A DNA stretch of 64,000 nucleotides. It comes from Pseudomonas sp. BSw22131 (lineage in GTDB: Bacteria > Pseudomonadota > Gammaproteobacteria > Pseudomonadales > Pseudomonadaceae). The stretch lies in assembly GCF_026810445.1 (NCBI RefSeq), contig NZ_CP113949.1:3534001-3598000 (forward strand), read 5' to 3'. Shown here piece by piece: positions 60,641-64,000 of the stretch (positions within the stretch are counted from its first letter, which is position 1; the number at the start of each line of letters is the position of its first letter). The notes beneath the pieces are model-generated. The model did no database searches. It was not told the origin of the DNA and saw only the letters and a list, made by a program, of their open reading frames with translations. The translations under genes were made by a program, and so were the position numbers.

Positions 60641-61398
60641 AGAGACCTCAGGCGGAAAAAGGCCCGCTACCCTAGGCAATGCTGACCGGATGGTCAAATC
60701 ATCATTGGTTATAGCGAGCGCATCCCGCACGGTGCCAGGTTTATATATACACAGGATCAGTAATACCTTGGCGTCAACTTTTTGAAAAAGTAACTACAAT
60801 TAAAAAGTTGGTATCCCGCCGAAACCGAAAATCTCAAGGACCATTAAAACTTATCGCCATCCATTATCGAAACACCATGGCTACCGCACAGATTTGACAA
60901 AATCTGGATAGTGACGAGTCATTTAAACTTGCTATTTTATCCAACAGTCAGGGCGTTGGATAAATACAGACTTAGCGCCTGCCAGCGTTTTTAAACAGTA
61001 ATAAGAGAATAAAAATACGATGAGCAACACGCGTATTCCTAAAGGCCGCCAAGCTTACCAGAGCCATAAACCTAATTGCAACTAGGTTTATGGTGAAGAG
61101 TATAAACGCTACAAAATCCAATAAATAAGCTAACAAATAGCTAGGAATAAGCAATAAATGGCACTTTACAGTCATTTTTCCACATAAACCGCATCTGACT
61201 TACCAGCGCCACCCTTTCCTCACCCTCGAAAAACCTCTAAAAAACCTCATTTACGCCAAAGCTTAACTCCCCGTTTTAAATGTCTTTGCGGCGACTGAAC
61301 TTTTAAGTGCATCATCCAGACTTATGCATCGACGCCCGCAGGACTTCCTCCGTCCTGGTCGATCAATACTGAATATTCCACCGCCCGAGATAACATCG
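60641..61398. other. AT-rich intergenic region upstream of the second GH3 unit
   Basis: This 758-base gap is the most AT-rich in the right half of the window. It holds an inverted repeat at 60936-60964 and poly-A/T tracts at 60765-60810 and 61220-61250. A 67-codon hydrophobic frame on the reverse strand (60972-61175) is noted but not called. Promoters for the MFS gene (reverse) and the GH3 unit (forward) are expected. Confidence 0.4.
60936..60964. promoter_or_regulatory. Inverted repeat, candidate operator or terminator
   Basis: TTTATCCAAC and GTTGGATAAA form a perfect 10-base inverted repeat with a 9-base spacer. No clean T run follows on either strand, and no gene ends nearby, so an operator seems likelier than a terminator. 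Confidence 0.4.
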
Positions 61399-61653
61399 AT
61401 GATGCGATTCATGCCGCCTGTAATGGGTGCTGTACTGCTGTGCGCCATACACGTATCCGCGCTGGCTGCAGACACAACTTCCACTGCAAACGCCAGTACG
61501 TCCGATCAACATGTTCGTGAGCAGATCGAAGCCAAGCGCGACCAGCTGTCGGGGGCTGACAAAATCGGCCCTTCCAAACAGCAAGGTGCGAACAGCCTGC
61601 TGGATGCGCCAGTGGAAACCGACGACGCCCCGACGCAGGTGCAGCGCCCATGA
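61399..61653 (+). CDS. Small exported protein coupled to the second GH3 gene
   Basis: The ATG at 61399 gives 84 residues: a signal peptide MMRFMPPVMGAVLLCAIHVS ending ALA, then a polar, low-complexity mature part with REQIEAKRDQLSGADKIGPS and DAPVETDDAPTQVQRP. No family is recognised. Its TGA overlaps the ATG of the GH3 gene (ATGA), so the two are translated together. The frame extends to 61324 without a better start. Perhaps a partner, chaperone or propeptide-like factor for the enzyme. Confidence 0.6.
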   Translation: MMRFMPPVMGAVLLCAIHVSALAADTTSTANASTSDQHVREQIEAKRDQLSGADKIGPSKQQGANSLLDAPVETDDAPTQVQRP

Positions 61654-64000
61654 ACCCTCTCAATCAGCCGATCGCATCGGCCAAAAGGACACCCGCCTTG
61701 GCAGCTTTCAAACACACACTGGGACTGAGCCTGCTGACGTTCAGCATCGTGCAGGCCAATCTTGCGCTTGCTGCGGTAACGCCGGCCACCGGCAATGAAG
61801 TCGAGGCGCGTGTCAGCTCCATCCTCGACAACATGAACCAGTCCGAGAAGATCAACTTCACGCGGGTCAACGATGGTCATATGATTCCGTCCCTGCTCAA
61901 GTGGGGCATCAAGGGCACCGTGGCGTACGACTCTTCCATGGGCGTGCACGTCAACAACGCCACCTTTGGCGCGCAATACCCGTCGCAACCGGCGATGGCA
62001 GCAACCTGGAGCATCAACCGGGCCAAAGAGTTCGGCCTGGCCATCGCCTACGAAACCCGCATCTCGGGCGGACAGCAAATGCTCTCCCCTGGCGTGAACC
62101 TCTATCGGACCCCATACAACGGCCGGGCGGCGGAATACGTCAGCGGTGAAGACCCCTTCCTCGGCGCGGTCCTGGCCCCCGCCATCGTCAACGGCATCCA
62201 GGCCCAGGGTATCCAGGCCAGCGGCAAGCATTACCTGGCCAACGAACAGGAAGCCAACCGTCAGGCGATCAACGTCGTGGTGGACGAACGCACGTTGCGC
62301 GAGCTGTATCTGCCGGGCTTCGAGTCGATGGTCAAGAACGCCAATGTCGCGTCGATCATGTGCGGCTTCAACAAGGTCAATGGCGACTACGCCTGTGAAA
62401 ACCATCACCTGATCACCGAAGTGCTCAAAGGTGAATGGGGCTACCAAGGCACTGTTATCAGTGACTTCAATGCCATCCACAACGCTTTCAAAGGCGCGTG
62501 GGCCGGCACTGACCTCGACATGCCGTCGGGGCTGCAATTTACTGAAGCCAATCTGATGCCCTACGTGTGGAGCGGGCAACTGACGCAGAACGTCATTGAT
62601 GACAAGGTCAAGCGCAACCTGCGCGCCGTTGTCAGCTACGACTTTCAGGAAAACCTCAACACTGCAAAGACACTCGATCATCCCGAGTACGGCATGCGCG
62701 CAGCGCTCAATACCGCACGTGAGGCGATCGTGCTGCTGCGCAACGAAAATACCACCGCCGGCAAGCCGCTGTTGCCGCTGGCTCGCTCAGCCAAAATCGC
62801 GGTGATCGGCGATTGGGCCAACCATGCGCCAGCGTCGCCGTTCGGCACCGCCAACTCGCCACCCAACAGCTACGTCACTGAATTGAGCGGCCTGCAGCAA
62901 CTGGCGTCGAGCAGCGCGAACGTTACGTACCTGTCCGAGATGAGCCTGAACCCGGAAGCCTCGGTCTGGTATCAGCCGGCCACAGGTAAAAACGGCATCA
63001 GCAATGCCGGTGTGAAGGCCGAGTATTTCGCCAACACCCGCTTCTCCGGTGACCCGGCGCTGACGCGCGTCGAGCCAGGTGTAAACCTGAACTGGTTGAC
63101 CGGGACCAACGTGACCAGCGCTGGCAGCACAGCGGTGTCTGGTTTCAGCCCGACAGCTGGTGCCTTCTCGGCCCGCTTCACGACCACCATCAAACCGGTG
63201 ATCTCCGGACCTCAGGTGTTCAAGATTCGCGCCGACGGCCCTTACAAACTGTGGGTCAATGATGAACTGGTGGTGCAGAGCGACGGTGTCCCGTACTCGG
63301 CAGACGTAGTCAATGCCATGACCACATCCGGCAAAACCGCCTCTCTGAGCGCAGGCAAGGCTTACGCCGTGAAGCTTGAATACCAGCGCGTGCAGGGCAA
63401 TTTCATCCCGGCACTGGGTGGATTGACCGGCGTGCAGATGAGCTGGGCTTCGCTACGAGCACCTGCCGACCTGTCCAAATATGATGCCGTGGTCGTTGCC
63501 ACCGGCACCAACTACGAGAACGAAGGCGAAGGTTCCGACCACGGTTTTGAATTACCCGACCAACAGGCGGATCTGATCAGCGCCGTGGCCAAAGCCAACC
63601 CGAACACCGTCGTGGTCATGCACGGTGGCGGCGTTCCCGATATGCAGCCATGGGCGAAGAAAGTCGGCGCCACCTTGCAAGCCTGGTACCCAGGTCAGCA
63701 AGGCGGGCAGGCACTGGCCGAGATTCTGTTCGGCAAGGTCAACCCGTCGGGCAAATTGCCGATCACCATCGACAAGAAAATCGAAGACAACCCAAGCTAT
63801 GCGTCGTACCCCAACCCAGCCGCTTACCGAGGCGATAACGCGCTGACCGAGATGGTCTACAGCGAAGGCCTTTACATGGGTTATCGCGGTTACGACAAAG
63901 CGCACAAAAAGCCGTTGTATCCGTTTGGTTTCGGCCTGTCGTACACCACGTTCAACTACAGCGACCTGAAGCTTTCGAACAACGTTCTGGTGCCAGGCAG
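61650..64000 (+). CDS. Exported GH3 beta-glucosidase-like enzyme with PA14 domain (3' end beyond window)
   Basis: The ATG at 61650 overlaps the preceding stop. The first 783 codons lie in the window. A long signal peptide (basic SAKRTP, then LGLSLLTFSIVQANLALA) precedes the GH3 barrel with PGVNLYRTPYNGRAAEYVSG, KHYLANEQEANRQ and the nucleophile D272 in GTVISDFNAI. A PA14 insert starts near ~455 (GVKAEYFANTRFSG) and ends at GLTGVQMSWASL. It is paralogous to the gene at 55699, most closely in the second half (PADLSKYDAVVVATGT; EILFGKVNPSGKLPI). Substrate unknown; probably glucan- or glucoside-type. Confidence 0.88.
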   Translation, partial: MNPLNQPIASAKRTPALAAFKHTLGLSLLTFSIVQANLALAAVTPATGNEVEARVSSILDNMNQSEKINFTRVNDGHMIPSLLKWGIKGTVAYDSSMGVHVNNATFGAQYPSQPAMAATWSINRAKEFGLAIAYETRISGGQQMLSPGVNLYRTPYNGRAAEYVSGEDPFLGAVLAPAIVNGIQAQGIQASGKHYLANEQEANRQAINVVVDERTLRELYLPGFESMVKNANVASIMCGFNKVNGDYACENHHLITEVLKGEWGYQGTVISDFNAIHNAFKGAWAGTDLDMPSGLQFTEANLMPYVWSGQLTQNVIDDKVKRNLRAVVSYDFQENLNTAKTLDHPEYGMRAALNTAREAIVLLRNENTTAGKPLLPLARSAKIAVIGDWANHAPASPFGTANSPPNSYVTELSGLQQLASSSANVTYLSEMSLNPEASVWYQPATGKNGISNAGVKAEYFANTRFSGDPALTRVEPGVNLNWLTGTNVTSAGSTAVSGFSPTAGAFSARFTTTIKPVISGPQVFKIRADGPYKLWVNDELVVQSDGVPYSADVVNAMTTSGKTASLSAGKAYAVKLEYQRVQGNFIPALGGLTGVQMSWASLRAPADLSKYDAVVVATGTNYENEGEGSDHGFELPDQQADLISAVAKANPNTVVVMHGGGVPDMQPWAKKVGATLQAWYPGQQGGQALAEILFGKVNPSGKLPITIDKKIEDNPSYASYPNPAAYRGDNALTEMVYSEGLYMGYRGYDKAHKKPLYPFGFGLSYTTFNYSDLKLSNNVLVPG

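Noticed and set aside
60972..61175. 67-codon hydrophobic reverse frame
   Set aside because: It lies in AT-rich intergenic DNA with no ribosome binding site, and has the composition expected of AT-rich non-coding sequence.

Overview
The window looks like a chromosomal segment of a Pseudomonas of the fluorescens/syringae kind. The reasons are high GC with strongly GC-biased third positions, many REP-type palindromes of the 'GTAGGAGCGCGCTTGCCCGCG' and 'GTGGGAGG-AGCTTGCTCGC' forms between genes, and the gene families present. All names come from reading the translations, with no database search. No tRNA, rRNA, CRISPR array or complete insertion sequence was seen.

Region 1 (1-11,333) is an accessory island of orphan toxin/immunity parts. 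It holds an intact ADP-ribosylglycohydrolase, an intact alarmone-hydrolase-like HD protein plus a truncated copy, two 87-aa paralogues, three ~100-aa paralogues, a periplasmic protein with two degenerate copies, and a reverse-strand operon (DUF6508-like protein, membrane protein, unknown protein). Mixed in are broken genes: a polymorphic-toxin body with several frameshifts, an NAD glycohydrolase-like toxin tail with a one-base deletion, an immunity-like gene with a one-base deletion in a C run, and a SMI1/KNR4-like gene with an in-frame stop. An M48-family membrane protease (reverse) closes the island.

Region 2 (14,271-35,249) is a type VI secretion cluster on one strand: TagX-like gene, tssB, tssC, tssE, tssF, tssG, tssH, tssJ, tssK, tssL, tssM, tagF, an IcmF-OmpA fusion, hcp and tssA. 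Most junctions overlap or nearly so. TssL has no peptidoglycan-binding domain; an OmpA domain is instead carried by the second, shorter IcmF protein. No vgrG or PAAR gene is in the cluster, so the tip must be encoded elsewhere.

Region 3 (35,283-44,709) holds ordinary metabolic and regulatory genes: a GntR/UTRA regulator with an MFS transporter and a metal-independent-type amidohydrolase; a second MFS transporter; a secreted esterase; a CsbD-like stress protein; and a triple-PAS LuxR regulator. Remnants of a sigma-54 activator and of cystathionine beta-lyase lie among dense REP elements and one short tandem hairpin repeat.

Region 4 (44,781-55,228) is a complete type II secretion operon on the reverse strand (gspE-F-G-H-I-J-K-L-M-C-D). 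Its secretin has a lipobox, so it is of the Hxc-like self-piloting kind. A small Ser-rich exported protein lies upstream of gspE.

Region 5 (55,487-64,000) holds two exported GH3/PA14 beta-glucosidase-like enzymes that are paralogues; the second runs off the window. They flank a divergently oriented TetR-MFS efflux pair. The second enzyme is translationally coupled to a small exported protein. The neighbouring type II system is a plausible export route, but that is inference.
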